Assembly: GCF_019200975.1 (NCBI RefSeq)
Contig: NZ_JAHTMR010000012.1
Span: 182,145 to 246,144 of the forward strand
DNA from: Pseudomonas sp. PD9R
GTDB lineage: Bacteria > Pseudomonadota > Gammaproteobacteria > Pseudomonadales > Pseudomonadaceae
Reading direction: 5' to 3'
DNA: 64,000 nucleotides
Positions 7,857 through 17,024 of this stretch are shown in pieces (position 1 is the first letter of the stretch; each line of letters starts with the position of its first letter). Below the pieces are notes generated by a model. It saw only the letters and a list, made by a program, of their open reading frames with translations. It ran no database searches and was not told the origin of the DNA. Position numbers and translations under genes: made by a program.

Positions 7857-9836
7857 ATGAAACCTGTATTGCCCCACGCCCAGCTCGACTGGGACGACCA
7901 AGGTCGCCCGTATTCGCGCGTGTTCGACGATGTGTATTTCTCCGACAAATCCGGGCTGGACGAAACGCGTTACGTGTTCATCGAACAAAACCGGTTGGCA
8001 GAACGCTTTGCAGCGCTGCCACAGGGCGGTCGGCTGGTCATCGGCGAGACCGGTTTCGGCACAGGGCTGAATTTTTTGTGCGCCTGGCAGGTGTTTGAGC
8101 AGCACGCAGCGGCGGGTGCGCGGCTGCATTTTGTCAGCGTCGAAAAATACCCGTTGAGCCCGGCCGACCTGCAGCGCGCCCTGGCGCTGTGGCCGGAACT
8201 CAAAGCGTTTTCCGATCAATTGCTGGCGCAGTACGTGGCGATTCATCAAGGGTTCCAACGCCTGACATTGGCCAACGGACGAGTAACGCTGACGTTGTTG
8301 ATCGGCGACGCCCTCGAACAGTTGCCGCAATTGGATGCGCAGGTCGACGCATGGTTTCTCGACGGTTTTGCGCCGGCAAAAAACCCCGACATGTGGTCCG
8401 CCGAACTGTTTGCCGAGTTGGCGCGTCTGGCCGCCCCCGGCTCGACCATCAGCACCTTCACCAGTACTGGCTGGGTAAGACGCCTGCTGAATGCCGCAGG
8501 CTTCAAGATGAAACGCACACCGGGCATCGGCCACAAATGGGAAATCCTGCGCGGTGAGTTTCTTGGCTGGCCGCCCGAGGTGCTCGCCTGTCCTCCCAAT
8601 AAACCCTGGTTCGCCCGACCCGCATCGTTGACCGGTGAACGCCATGCCCTGGTGATCGGTGCCGGGCTCGCCGGTTGCGCCAGCGCGGCCAGCCTGGCAG
8701 CGCGGGGCTGGCAGGTGACGGTGCTGGAACGGCACGCGGATGTCGCACAAGAAGCTTCGGGCAATCCGCAAGGCGTGCTTTACCTCAAGTTATCGGCCCA
8801 CGGCACCACGTTGTCGCAAATGATCATCAGCGGTTTCGGCTACACCCGACGCTTGCTCGAACACTTGCAGCGAGGCACCGACTGGGACGATTGCGGTGTG
8901 CTGCAATTGGCGTTCAACGCCAAGGAAACCGAACGTCAACTGCAATTGGCCGAAGCGTTTCCAGAGGATTTGCTGCACCTGCTCGATCAGCCCCAGGCGC
9001 AGGCCTTGGCCGGCATCGGCCTGGCGCACGGCGGTCTGTATTACCCGGAGGGCGGCTGGGTCCATCCGCCGGCGCTGTGCCAATGGCAAGCAGCGCATCC
9101 GCAGATCCAAGTGCTTGCGCACCATGATGTGCTGGAACTGCGTAAAACCGATGGCGAATGGCAAGCCTGGGACGGCGAGCGTTTGCTCGCCAGTGCACCC
9201 GTGGTGGTGCTGGCCGGTGCCGCCGAAATCCAGCGTTTCCCTGAAAGCGCCGAACTGCCGCTCAAGCGTATTCGCGGGCAAATCACTCGACTGGTGCAAA
9301 CCCCGCAAAGCCAGTCGCTGAGCACGGTGGTCTGTGCCGAAGGCTACGTCGCCCCAGCGCGTCTGGGCGAACACACCCTCGGGGCCAGTTTCGACTTCAA
9401 GAGCGAAGACCTGACCCCGACCACAGCCGAACACCTGGGCAATCTGGCCATGCTCGAAGAGATTTCCCATGATCTGGTCACGCGTTTGCAAATCGAAGAG
9501 CTTGCCCCTGAAAGCCTTCAGGGACGTGCCGCCTTTCGCTGCACCAGTCCTGACTACTTGCCGATCGTCGGTCCCTTGGCCGACAACCAGGCCTTCGCCG
9601 AAGCCTATGCGGCGCTCAGCAAGGACGCCCGCCAAGTGCCGGACATCGAATGCCCGTGGCTGGACGGCCTGTACGTCAACAGCGGCCACGGCTCGCGCGG
9701 CCTGATCACCGCGCCATTGTCCGGGGAATTGCTGGCGGCCTGGCTGGACAACGAGCCCCTGCCCCTGCCCAGAAGCGTGGCTGAAGCCTGTCATCCCAAC
9801 CGTTTTGCCTTGCGCCGCTTGATCCGCGGCAAATAA
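7857..9836 (+). CDS. mnmC: bifunctional tRNA (mnm5s2U34) methyltransferase / FAD-dependent cmnm5s2U34 oxidoreductase
   Basis: Completes the wobble modification mnm5s2U34: the FAD domain removes the carboxymethyl group and the SAM domain methylates. 659 residues from ATG 7857; the frame extends upstream to 7659 but runs through a REP repeat. The N-terminal methyltransferase (about 1-240) has the SAM loop GETGFGTGLNFL and the FLDGFAPAKNPDMW segment. The C-terminal domain begins with a dinucleotide-binding ALVIGAGLAGCASAASLA loop followed by VLERH, and ends with the SGHGSRGLITAPL FAD-contact motif. Domain order and length are as in E. coli MnmC. A hairpin follows the stop. Confidence 0.95.
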   Translation: MKPVLPHAQLDWDDQGRPYSRVFDDVYFSDKSGLDETRYVFIEQNRLAERFAALPQGGRLVIGETGFGTGLNFLCAWQVFEQHAAAGARLHFVSVEKYPLSPADLQRALALWPELKAFSDQLLAQYVAIHQGFQRLTLANGRVTLTLLIGDALEQLPQLDAQVDAWFLDGFAPAKNPDMWSAELFAELARLAAPGSTISTFTSTGWVRRLLNAAGFKMKRTPGIGHKWEILRGEFLGWPPEVLACPPNKPWFARPASLTGERHALVIGAGLAGCASAASLAARGWQVTVLERHADVAQEASGNPQGVLYLKLSAHGTTLSQMIISGFGYTRRLLEHLQRGTDWDDCGVLQLAFNAKETERQLQLAEAFPEDLLHLLDQPQAQALAGIGLAHGGLYYPEGGWVHPPALCQWQAAHPQIQVLAHHDVLELRKTDGEWQAWDGERLLASAPVVVLAGAAEIQRFPESAELPLKRIRGQITRLVQTPQSQSLSTVVCAEGYVAPARLGEHTLGASFDFKSEDLTPTTAEHLGNLAMLEEISHDLVTRLQIEELAPESLQGRAAFRCTSPDYLPIVGPLADNQAFAEAYAALSKDARQVPDIECPWLDGLYVNSGHGSRGLITAPLSGELLAAWLDNEPLPLPRSVAEACHPNRFALRRLIRGK

Positions 9837-9938
9837 TTACGCCCCCAATCGCCTGGCCACCCACATCGGCCAGGTGATCGCTTCGTCCCTCCCGTCGCCG
9901 CTGCTTATAACCCATCGTTCTAAAACTCCCACTACCGA

Positions 9939-9970
9939 GGCGGGTCAGTTTCTGAGTACCCGCCATTTTG
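9939..9970 (+). terminator. Hairpin between mnmC and the NAGGN operon
   Basis: GGCGGGT at 9939-9945 pairs perfectly with ACCCGCC at 9958-9964, with an inner CAG/CTG extension, followed by ATTTTGG. It could terminate mnmC, or lie in the leader of the next gene, whose start is 55 bp away. The T-tract is weak. Confidence 0.4.
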
Positions 9971-10018
9971 GCACGGTATCGAATGACCCTCCCCAACGGA
10001 AAAACCGGTAAGGAATTT

Positions 10019-11791
10019 ATGTGCGGATTAGCTGGCGAGTTACGTTTTGACAATCAACCTGCAGACCTTGCAGCCATTGAGCGAATCACCCATCACCTGG
10101 CCCCTCGTGGTCCTGACGCCTGGGGTTTTCACAGTCAGGGGCCGATTGCCCTGGGCCACCGACGCCTGAAAATCATGGACCTGTCGAACGGCTCGGCGCA
10201 GCCGATGATCGACCATCAACTGGGCTTGTCCCTGGCCTTCAACGGCGCGATATACAACTTCCCGGAACTGCGTACCGAACTGGAAGACCTGGGGTACGCC
10301 TTCTATTCCGGTGGTGACACCGAAGTGCTGCTCAAAGGTTTCCACGCCTGGGGCGAAGCGCTGCTGCCAAAACTCAACGGCATGTTCGCCTTCGCCATTT
10401 GGCAGCGCGACACACAAAGCCTGTTCATCGCCCGCGACCGTCTCGGCGTGAAGCCTTTGTACCTGTCTCGCACCGGTCAGCGCCTGCGCTTTGCTTCGTC
10501 GCTGCCAGCATTGCTCAAGGGCGGCGACATCAACCCGATCCTCGACCCGGTGGCACTCAACCATTACCTGAACTTCCACGCCGTGGTCCCCGCACCGCGC
10601 ACCTTGTTGGCGGGCATCGAAAAACTGCCACCAGCCACCTGGATGCGCATTGATGCGGACGGCACCACGCAGCAGAAAACCTGGTGGACCCTGCCCTACG
10701 GCCCACGCGCCGATGAGATGGACCTGACGCTCGAAGACTGGCGCGACCGGGTGCTCGACAGCACCCGTGACGCGGTGGCGATCCGTCAGCGTGCGGCAGT
10801 CGACGTCGGTGTGCTGCTTTCTGGCGGTGTCGATTCGAGCATGCTGGTCGGGTTGTTGCGCGAGGTCGGCGTGGAAAACCTGTCGACGTTTTCCATCGGT
10901 TTCCAGGACGCCGGCGGCGAACGCGGCGACGAGTTCCAGTACTCGGACCTGATAGCCAAACACTACGGCACGCACCATCACCAACTGCGTATCGACGAAA
11001 AAGAGATCATCGAGCAACTGCCCGCAGCGTTTCGCGCGATGAGCGAGCCAATGGTCAGCCATGACTGCATCGCCTTCTACCTGTTGTCCCGGGAAGTGGC
11101 CAAGCATTGCAAAGTGGTGCAAAGCGGTCAGGGTGCGGATGAACTGTTCGCCGGTTATCACTGGTATCCGCAGGTGGACGGTGCAAGCGACCCGTACGCG
11201 GCGTATCGCGAGGCATTTTTCGACCGCAGCTACGACGACTATGCCGCCACCGTGCAACCCAAATGGCTGACGGAAAATGACGCCGCGGGTGATTTCGTCA
11301 AACAGCATTTCGCACAACCGGGTGCCGACGCGGCGGTGGACAAAGCGTTGCGCCTGGACAGCACGGTGATGCTGGTGGATGACCCGGTCAAACGCGTCGA
11401 CAACATGACCATGGCCTGGGGCCTGGAAGCGCGTACGCCGTTTCTCGACTACCGCCTGGTGGAGTTGTCGGCCCGGGTGCCGGGCAAATTCAAACTGCCG
11501 GACGGCGGCAAGCAAGTGCTCAAAGAAGCCGCACGACTGGTGATTCCGAGTGAGGTGATCGACCGCAAGAAAGGCTACTTCCCGGTGCCGGGGCTCAAGC
11601 ACTTGCAAGGAGACACCTTGAACTGGGTGCGCGAACTGCTGCTCGATCCAAGTCAGGATCGCGGCCTGTTCAACCCCGCCATGCTCGACCGACTGCTGAC
11701 GGACCCGCAAGGCCAGTTGACCCCGTTGCGCGGCTCCAAGCTGTGGCAATTGGCGGCCCTGAACCTGTGGCTCAGCGAACAAGGAATCTGA
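10019..11791 (+). CDS. N-acetylglutaminylglutamine amidotransferase (asparagine synthase-like)
   Basis: Amidates N-acetylglutaminylglutamine to NAGGN, a dipeptide osmolyte of pseudomonads. 590 residues. Met-Cys start (MCGLAGELRFDN) gives the N-terminal nucleophile Cys2 of class II glutamine amidotransferases. The synthetase domain has the PP-loop GVLLSGGVDSSMLVGLL near residue 265-280 and the later GQGADELFAGYHWYP and DRKKGYFPVPGLKHL segments. The start is at 10019, preceded by GTAAGGAAT; the upstream in-frame part to 9968 lacks support. The next gene (Ngg) begins 3 bp after the stop, so the two are translated from one message. The neighbours and family identify it; it is the asnB-like gene of this cluster (PA3459 type in P. 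aeruginosa). Confidence 0.93.
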   Translation: MCGLAGELRFDNQPADLAAIERITHHLAPRGPDAWGFHSQGPIALGHRRLKIMDLSNGSAQPMIDHQLGLSLAFNGAIYNFPELRTELEDLGYAFYSGGDTEVLLKGFHAWGEALLPKLNGMFAFAIWQRDTQSLFIARDRLGVKPLYLSRTGQRLRFASSLPALLKGGDINPILDPVALNHYLNFHAVVPAPRTLLAGIEKLPPATWMRIDADGTTQQKTWWTLPYGPRADEMDLTLEDWRDRVLDSTRDAVAIRQRAAVDVGVLLSGGVDSSMLVGLLREVGVENLSTFSIGFQDAGGERGDEFQYSDLIAKHYGTHHHQLRIDEKEIIEQLPAAFRAMSEPMVSHDCIAFYLLSREVAKHCKVVQSGQGADELFAGYHWYPQVDGASDPYAAYREAFFDRSYDDYAATVQPKWLTENDAAGDFVKQHFAQPGADAAVDKALRLDSTVMLVDDPVKRVDNMTMAWGLEARTPFLDYRLVELSARVPGKFKLPDGGKQVLKEAARLVIPSEVIDRKKGYFPVPGLKHLQGDTLNWVRELLLDPSQDRGLFNPAMLDRLLTDPQGQLTPLRGSKLWQLAALNLWLSEQGI

Positions 11792-11794
11792 CCG

Positions 11795-13543
11795 ATGAAA
11801 CCTCACGCCACGGCCATCAACCAGCGCTTGTTGCGCGGTCAGACGCCGTCCTATGAACGCTTGCAGGCGCGCCTGGCCGAAGACGGCAGCGAATTGAATG
11901 GCGCGCCCATCGCCGTGCATTGCGGCTGGGGCCGGCTTTTAATCGGTCATACCTTTGCCGATGCGGCCAGCCTTGCCCAAGAGTTACTCAACGAACAGCC
12001 CGGTGAGCGCGATATCGCCCTGTATGTCGCGGCCCCCCAGCAAGTGCTGGGCTTGGAGCCGACCCAGTTGTTTCTTGACCCGTCCGATACCTTGCGCCTC
12101 TGGTTCAGCGATTACCGTCAGGCCACTCGGGTGTTTCGTGGCTTTCGCATCCGTCGCGCCCAGAGTGACGCCGACTGGAGCGCAATCAATCAGCTGTATC
12201 AGGCGCGCGGCATGCTGCCAATCGATGCCACATTGCTGACGCCACGGCACTTGGGCGGCCCGGTGTATTGGCTCGCCGAAGACGAGGACAGTGGCGCGGT
12301 GATCGGCAGCGTCATGGGCCTTGATCATCACAAGGCCTTCAATGATCCGGAACACGGCAGCAGCCTCTGGTGCCTCGCGGTGGATCCCCATTGTTCGCGG
12401 CCAGGCGTCGGTGAAGTACTGGTGCGGCATCTGATTGAACACTTCATGAGTCGTGGCCTGAGCTATCTCGACCTGTCGGTGCTGCACGACAATCGCCAGG
12501 CGAAAAACCTGTACGCCAAGCTCGGTTTTCGCAACCTCTCGACGTTCGCGATCAAGCGCAAAAACGGGATCAATCAGCCGCTGTTTCTCGGTCCTGGCCC
12601 CGAAGCGGCGTTCAATCCCTATGCGCGAATCATCGTGGAGGAAGCGCACCGGCGCGGCATTGACGTTCAGGTCGATGACGCCGACGCCGGTATGTTTACC
12701 CTCAGCCACGGCGGGCGCCGAGTGCGTTGTCGTGAGTCCCTCACAGACTTGACCAGTGCCATCAGCATGAGCCTGTGCCAGGACAAAAGCCTGACCCATA
12801 AAGTGCTCAAGGCTGCCGGCCTGAACCTGCCTGCGCAGCAACTGGCGGGTAATGCCGACGATAACCTGGCGTTTCTCGACGAGCACCAAAGGGTGGTGGT
12901 CAAACCGCTGGACGGCGAACAAGGCCAGGGCGTCGCGGTGGACTTGCAGTCAATCGAAGACGTGCAGCAAGCCATCGAATCAGCCCGCCAGTTCGACAGC
13001 CGCGTGTTGCTGGAGAGCTTTCACGAAGGACTGGATCTGCGCATTCTGGTCATCGGTTTTGAAGTGGTCGCGGCAGCGATTCGTCGGCCGGCCGAAGTGG
13101 TCGGCGATGGTCAGCATTCCATCGGTGCGCTGATCGAAGCCCAGAGCCGACGGCGGCAAGCCGCCACGGACGGTGAAAGCAAAATCCCGCTGGATCAGGA
13201 AACCCAGCGCACGTTGCATGCGGCCGGTTACGACTACAGCAGCATTCTGCCGGCGGGCGAGCATTTGTTCGTACGCCGTACGGCGAATTTGCATACCGGC
13301 GGGATTCTCGAGGACGTCACCGCGATCCTGCACCCGACGTTGATGGATGCGGCTGTGCGAGCCGCGCGGGCGCTGGATATTCCCGTGGTCGGCCTCGACC
13401 TGATGGTGGGCGCCGCCGATCAACCGGCGTACGTGTTTATCGAAGCCAATGAACGTGCCGGGCTGGCCAATCACGAGCCGCAGCCGACGGCGGAGCGCTT
13501 TGTGGATTTGTTGTTTCCGCATAGTCAGCCGGCAATGCCCTAG
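11795..13543 (+). CDS. ngg: N-acetylglutaminylglutamine synthetase (GNAT + ATP-grasp fusion)
   Basis: 582 residues, two fused activities: a GNAT acetyltransferase domain at about 100-260 (WCLAVDPHCSRPGVGEVLVRHL acetyl-CoA loop region, then YLDLSVLHDNRQAKNLYAKLGF) and an ATP-grasp ligase at about 320-575 (VVVKPLDGEQGQGVAVDL, VLLESFHEGLDLRILVIG, VVGLDLMVG, FIEANERAGLANHEP metal site). It forms the N-acetylated Gln-Gln dipeptide that the preceding amidotransferase converts to NAGGN. The ATG starts 3 bp after the upstream stop. Ligase end resembles cyanophycin-synthetase/glutathione-synthetase-type grasp folds. A REP pair follows. Confidence 0.92.
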   Translation: MKPHATAINQRLLRGQTPSYERLQARLAEDGSELNGAPIAVHCGWGRLLIGHTFADAASLAQELLNEQPGERDIALYVAAPQQVLGLEPTQLFLDPSDTLRLWFSDYRQATRVFRGFRIRRAQSDADWSAINQLYQARGMLPIDATLLTPRHLGGPVYWLAEDEDSGAVIGSVMGLDHHKAFNDPEHGSSLWCLAVDPHCSRPGVGEVLVRHLIEHFMSRGLSYLDLSVLHDNRQAKNLYAKLGFRNLSTFAIKRKNGINQPLFLGPGPEAAFNPYARIIVEEAHRRGIDVQVDDADAGMFTLSHGGRRVRCRESLTDLTSAISMSLCQDKSLTHKVLKAAGLNLPAQQLAGNADDNLAFLDEHQRVVVKPLDGEQGQGVAVDLQSIEDVQQAIESARQFDSRVLLESFHEGLDLRILVIGFEVVAAAIRRPAEVVGDGQHSIGALIEAQSRRRQAATDGESKIPLDQETQRTLHAAGYDYSSILPAGEHLFVRRTANLHTGGILEDVTAILHPTLMDAAVRAARALDIPVVGLDLMVGAADQPAYVFIEANERAGLANHEPQPTAERFVDLLFPHSQPAMP

Positions 13544-13562
13544 ATGTGCAGAGCCTGAATCG

Positions 13563-13657
13563 GCCCCTTCGCGGGCGGGCCTCGCTCCTACAATTCCGAG
13601 TGCTCGCAATATCACGAACAGCACAGCCCGTAGGAGCGAGGCTTGCACGCGAAGGCG
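13563..13657. repeat. REP/BIME inverted repeat (CGCGGGCGGGCCTCGCTCCTAC variant)
   Basis: CCTTCGCGGGCGGGCCTCGC near 13565 faces GAGCGAGGCTTGCACGCGAA near 13634-13655. It separates ngg from the peptidase gene, so the peptidase may need its own promoter or readthrough. Confidence 0.8.
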
Positions 13658-13723
13658 TTGGTTCAGACAACAAAGATCCCCCTCATCGAAACCATCGATG
13701 CGCTCAACCCATCAGGAGTTTCC

Positions 13724-14914
13724 ATGACTATCAAATACCCCGAACCGGACCTGACGTACCTGCAAAAAGTCCTGCTGGAAATGCTCGCCATTCCCAGCCC
13801 CACCGGGTTCACCGACACCATCGTGCGCTACGTCGCCGAGCGGCTTGAAGAGTTGGGCATCCCTTTTGAAATGACTCGTCGCGGCACCATTCGCGCGACC
13901 CTCAAGGGCAAAAAGAACAGCCCCGACCGTGCCGTTTCCGCCCACCTCGACACCATCGGCGCGGCAGTGCGCGCGGTGAAGGACAACGGTCGCCTGACCC
14001 TGGCGCCGGTGGGTTGCTGGTCCAGCCGATTCGCCGAGGGCAGCCGCGTGAGTCTGTTTACCGATAACGGCGTGATCCGTGGCAGCGTATTGCCGTTGAT
14101 GGCGTCCGGCCACGCGTTCAATACGGCAGTGGATGAAATGCCGATCAGTTGGGACCACATCGAATTACGTCTGGACGCCTATTGCGCCACCCGAGCCGAT
14201 TGCGACTCACTGGGGATCAGCGTCGGCGATTTCGTTGCCTTCGACCCATTGCCGGAGTTCACCGAAAGCGGTCACATCAGCGCCCGCCATCTCGATGACA
14301 AAGCCGGAGTCGCGGCGCTGCTGGCAGCGCTCAAAGCCATCGTCGACAACGGCGAAGAGTTGCTGATCGATTGCCATCCGCTGTTCACCATCACCGAGGA
14401 AACCGGCAGCGGCGCAGCGGCGGCGTTACCGTGGGATGTCAGTGAGTTCGTTGGCATCGACATCGCACCCGTCGCGCCCGGCCAGCACTCAAGCGAGCAT
14501 GCAGTGAGTATCGCGATGCAGGATTCCGGCGGCCCCTACGACTATCACTTGTCACGCCATCTGCTGCGCCTGGCCAGTGACAACGAGTTGCCGGTGCGCC
14601 GCGACCTGTTCCGTTACTACTTCAGCGATGCGCACTCGGCGGTCACTGCCGGCCATGACATCCGCACCGCCCTGCTCGCCTTTGGTTGCGACGCGACCCA
14701 CGGCTACGAACGGACCCACATCGACAGCCTCGCGGCCCTGAGCCGCCTGCTGGGTGCCTATATCCTCAGCCCACCGGTATTCGCCAGCGATGCGCAACCG
14801 GCCAAGGGCTCGCTGGACCGGTTCAGTCATCAGATCGAACATGACACCCAGATGGAAAGCGATACGCGGGTGCCGTCGGTGGATAGCCTGGTGGGGCAGC
14901 GCAACGATAGCTAG
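13724..14914 (+). CDS. Osmoprotectant NAGGN system M42 family peptidase
   Basis: 396 residues; a dinuclear-metal aminopeptidase-like protein of the M42 (glutamyl aminopeptidase) family that accompanies NAGGN synthesis genes, presumably for turnover of the dipeptide. Metal-site motifs: VSAHLDTIGAAVRA near residue 65, HLDDKAGVAAL near residue 190, TEETGSGAA near residue 225, VGIDIAP near residue 245, and a late FGCDATHGYERTHIDSL. ATG 13724 is set by CAGGAG 6 bp upstream; the longer frame starting at 13643 overlaps a REP repeat. The last ~40 residues (after ILSPP) are polar and probably disordered. In vivo substrate is inferred from context only. Confidence 0.9.
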   Translation: MTIKYPEPDLTYLQKVLLEMLAIPSPTGFTDTIVRYVAERLEELGIPFEMTRRGTIRATLKGKKNSPDRAVSAHLDTIGAAVRAVKDNGRLTLAPVGCWSSRFAEGSRVSLFTDNGVIRGSVLPLMASGHAFNTAVDEMPISWDHIELRLDAYCATRADCDSLGISVGDFVAFDPLPEFTESGHISARHLDDKAGVAALLAALKAIVDNGEELLIDCHPLFTITEETGSGAAAALPWDVSEFVGIDIAPVAPGQHSSEHAVSIAMQDSGGPYDYHLSRHLLRLASDNELPVRRDLFRYYFSDAHSAVTAGHDIRTALLAFGCDATHGYERTHIDSLAALSRLLGAYILSPPVFASDAQPAKGSLDRFSHQIEHDTQMESDTRVPSVDSLVGQRNDS

Positions 14915-14922
14915 AGAGGAAC

Positions 14923-15020
14923 GCATGCAGGAGCTGCCGCAGGTTGCGATCTTTTGATCTTTGGCAGCCGTTGAATTGCTCAAAATCAAAAGATCGCAGC
15001 CTGCGGCAGCGCCTACAGGT
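14923..15020. repeat. REP/BIME inverted repeat (GATCGCAGCC type)
   Basis: GCAGGAGCTGCCGCAGGTTG near 14926 faces CAGCCTGCGGCAGCGCCTAC near 14997-15016, each flanked by AAAAGATC/GATCTTTT boxes; located downstream of the M42 peptidase gene. Confidence 0.85.
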
Positions 15021-15029
15021 CATGCGTTC

Positions 15030-15079
15030 ATGGCGCGATGGGTAGCTCTGACTCATCAATCGCCGTAGCATCGCGCCAT
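15030..15079 (+). promoter_or_regulatory. Long-arm inverted repeat in the yheU leader
   Basis: ATGGCGCGATG (15030-15040) and CATCGCGCCAT (15069-15079) are perfect 11-bp complements separated by 28 bp. The second arm ends 10 bp before the yheU ribosome site (CGAGGTG). It may form an RNA hairpin in the leader or be a protein site. Function unknown. Confidence 0.45.
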
Positions 15080-15097
15080 TGATTACCCGAGGTGCCT

Positions 15098-15325
15098 ATG
15101 CTGATTCCCCACGACCAACTAGAAGTCGACACCCTGACCCGCCTGATCGAAGATTTCGTGACCCGTGACGGCACTGACAATGGTGACGACACACCGCTGG
15201 AAACCCGCGTATTACGAGTGCGTCAGGCATTGAGCAAGGGGCAGGCATTGATTGTCTTCGACCCGGAAAGCGAGCAATGCCAGTTGATGCTCAAGCACGA
15301 TGTACCCAAGCATCTATTCGACTGA
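15098..15325 (+). CDS. yheU: YheU family (UPF0270) protein
   Basis: 75 residues, starting MLIPHDQLEVDTLTRLIEDFVTRDGTD, the hallmark N-terminus of the UPF0270/YheU family. The middle (TPLETRVLRVRQALSKGQALIVFDPESE) is also conserved. No biochemical role is established for the family. ATG 15098 is chosen with CGAGGTG upstream; a GTG at 15092 is in frame but sits on the ribosome site. Its 3' end overlaps the 3' end of the convergent csrA-like gene by 12 bp. Confidence 0.88.
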   Translation: MLIPHDQLEVDTLTRLIEDFVTRDGTDNGDDTPLETRVLRVRQALSKGQALIVFDPESEQCQLMLKHDVPKHLFD

Positions 15326-15505
15326 TTTTTTGTTTCGCGCCAGTTTGCGCTGGATCCGCTCGTAGATCTCGGACCGGTGCACATTGACGTTCTGCGGTGC
15401 TTCGACGCCGAAGCGCACGTTGCCGCCGTTGATGGCAACAACGCGCACGGAAATGCTGTCACCGATGGATATCAACTCGCCTACAACACGACTGAGTACA
15501 AGCAT
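15314..15505 (-). CDS. csrA: CsrA/RsmA-family translational regulator (paralogue)
   Basis: 63-residue RNA-binding dimer of the CsrA family, which binds GGA motifs in mRNA leaders and is titrated by Gac-controlled sRNAs. The two RNA-contact patches are present: LVLSR at the N-terminus (Leu4, Arg6) and VHRSEIYERI (Arg44 region). The central beta strands SVRVVAINGGNVRFGVEAP are complete. It differs clearly from canonical RsmA and RsmE (which start MLILTR), so it is probably an accessory paralogue of the RsmI/CsrA1 type. The C-terminus is basic (RKLARNKKSVE). It is convergent with yheU, with overlapping ends. Confidence 0.92.
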   Translation of the reverse strand: MLVLSRVVGELISIGDSISVRVVAINGGNVRFGVEAPQNVNVHRSEIYERIQRKLARNKKSVE

Positions 15506-15651
15506 GGCCTTCGTCCTTCAGGGTTACCGGACCTTGAAGATGCCCGGCACACGAAGGGGCTTCAAGACAACGGCAGCAATCCAGACCGAACCTACAGCGA
15601 CCGATCCGCCTTGCTGACGGAAAGGTCTGACAAATCGTTTAAACAGATCCT

Positions 15652-15984
15652 TCAGGATGCGGAAAAACGCGGACCAAACAGGATGATGCTCGCCCCGATC
15701 ACACATAACGCCACACCAAGCCAGTCCGATCCGAGCGGACGAATGCGTTCGACCACCGCCAGCCAGCCGATCGATGCAATGATGTAAATGCCACCGTAGG
15801 CGGCATAGGCGCGACCGGCGTAGACCGCTTCGACACGGGTCAGCAGCACGGCGAACAAGGTCAGGCTGAGCAACGCCGGCACAATCCACCAGGCGCTTTT
15901 GCCCTGGCGCAGCCACATCCAAAAGGCGAAGCAACCGGCGATTTCAAACAGCGCGGCGAGGAAAAACCACAGGTAATTGAGCAT
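15652..15984 (-). CDS. ynfA: YnfA family (UPF0060) small membrane protein
   Basis: 110 residues, four predicted transmembrane helices, beginning MLNYLWFFLAALFEIAGCFAFW, a near-invariant start of the UPF0060/YnfA family. The AYAAYGGIYIIASIGWLAVVERIRP segment is also typical. YnfA-like proteins resemble small multidrug resistance exporters, but the physiological substrate is uncertain. Monocistronic, reading toward csrA with about 145 bp between. Confidence 0.9.
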   Translation of the reverse strand: MLNYLWFFLAALFEIAGCFAFWMWLRQGKSAWWIVPALLSLTLFAVLLTRVEAVYAGRAYAAYGGIYIIASIGWLAVVERIRPLGSDWLGVALCVIGASIILFGPRFSAS

Positions 15985-16048
15985 GCGAACGTCTCGCGAG
16001 GGTGACCAGTTGCGGCCACCCTAACGACGCTGTTGCGTGCGGGCAAGT

Positions 16049-16864
16049 TCAGCCTGTGGTTTGTTTGGCCTTGGCGCGCATTTTGTCGGCCATCAAGGTC
16101 ATTTCGTTGTAGAGCAGCTGCGGGTTCTTCTGCTTGAGCGCCCAGGCCATGCGGCCTTGCTCGTGGGGCAGGATCATGAACTCGCCAGCAGCGATCTGCT
16201 GATAGATGTAGTCGGCAATATCGGCTGCGCTGATGGGCGAACTTTCCAGCAATTTGCCGACCTGTGCCTTCATGGCCGGGGTCGGGCCGCGGAAAGAATC
16301 CAGCAGATTGGTCTGGAAGAACGACGGGCAGACCACGTGTACGCCGATTTCCTCTTGCGCCAGTTCGATCAGCAGGCTTTCGGACAACGCCACCACGCCG
16401 GCCTTTGCCACGTTGTAGTTGCTCATCGCCGGACCTTGCATCAGCGCAGCCATGGAGGCGATGTTGATGATCTTGCCTTTGCTTTTTTCCAGCAATGGCA
16501 GGAAGGCCTTGCAGCCTTTAACCACGCCCATCAGGTTGATTGCGATCTGCCAATCCCAATCTTCCAGGGACAGTTCACTAAAGAAACCGCCCGATGCCAC
16601 TCCGGCGTTGTTGACGATGACATCAATGCCGCCAAGTTTTACTTCACAGGCCTGGGCGAAGGCGGTGAGCTGGCTGTAATCACGCACGTCACAACGCTGG
16701 GTAAAACCGTCGCCGCCGGCTTCGCGCACCAGCTTCAAAGATTCCTGCAGGCCGGGTTCGCTGACGTCCGACAAGGCCAGCTGCCAGCCTTCACGCGCCC
16801 AGCGCAGCGCGATTTCGCGACCCAGGCCAGAGCCCGCACCAGTGATCATCATGCGATTTTGCAT
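16049..16864 (-). CDS. SDR family NAD(P)-dependent oxidoreductase
   Basis: 271 residues with a classical short-chain dehydrogenase layout: nucleotide loop TGAGSGLGREIAL near residue 8-20, NNAG in VIVNNAGVASGG, and catalytic Ser-Tyr-Lys with IINIASMAAL and YNVAKAGVVAL. After the core there is an HVVCPSFFQTNLLDSF segment and a variable substrate cap; the C-terminus is basic. I used ATG 16864 (MQNRMMITG) with AAGG upstream; the frame is open to 17044 but passes through a degraded REP. Substrate unknown; the family includes many acyl and alcohol dehydrogenases. Confidence 0.85.
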   Translation of the reverse strand: MQNRMMITGAGSGLGREIALRWAREGWQLALSDVSEPGLQESLKLVREAGGDGFTQRCDVRDYSQLTAFAQACEVKLGGIDVIVNNAGVASGGFFSELSLEDWDWQIAINLMGVVKGCKAFLPLLEKSKGKIINIASMAALMQGPAMSNYNVAKAGVVALSESLLIELAQEEIGVHVVCPSFFQTNLLDSFRGPTPAMKAQVGKLLESSPISAADIADYIYQQIAAGEFMILPHEQGRMAWALKQKNPQLLYNEMTLMADKMRAKAKQTTG

Positions 16865-16965
16865 AGCAAACAGCCTTGTTGTTCCGGGGAAGATGCGTCG
16901 AGTGTAGCGAAGGATATGGCCCGACCCACGCTCCATCAGATTGCTGAATGGCCTGAGCAAAGCGA

Positions 16966-17024
16966 AAAGATCGCAGGCTTCCCATTGATCCCGGTGGGAG
17001 CTGCAGAAGGCTGGGATCTTTTGG
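16966..17024. repeat. Degenerate REP inverted repeat
   Basis: AAAAGATCGCAGGCTTCCCA at about 16968 and GAAGGCTGGGATCTTTT near 17008-17024 are a worn version of the GATCGCAGCC REP pair, with several mismatches. Confidence 0.6.
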
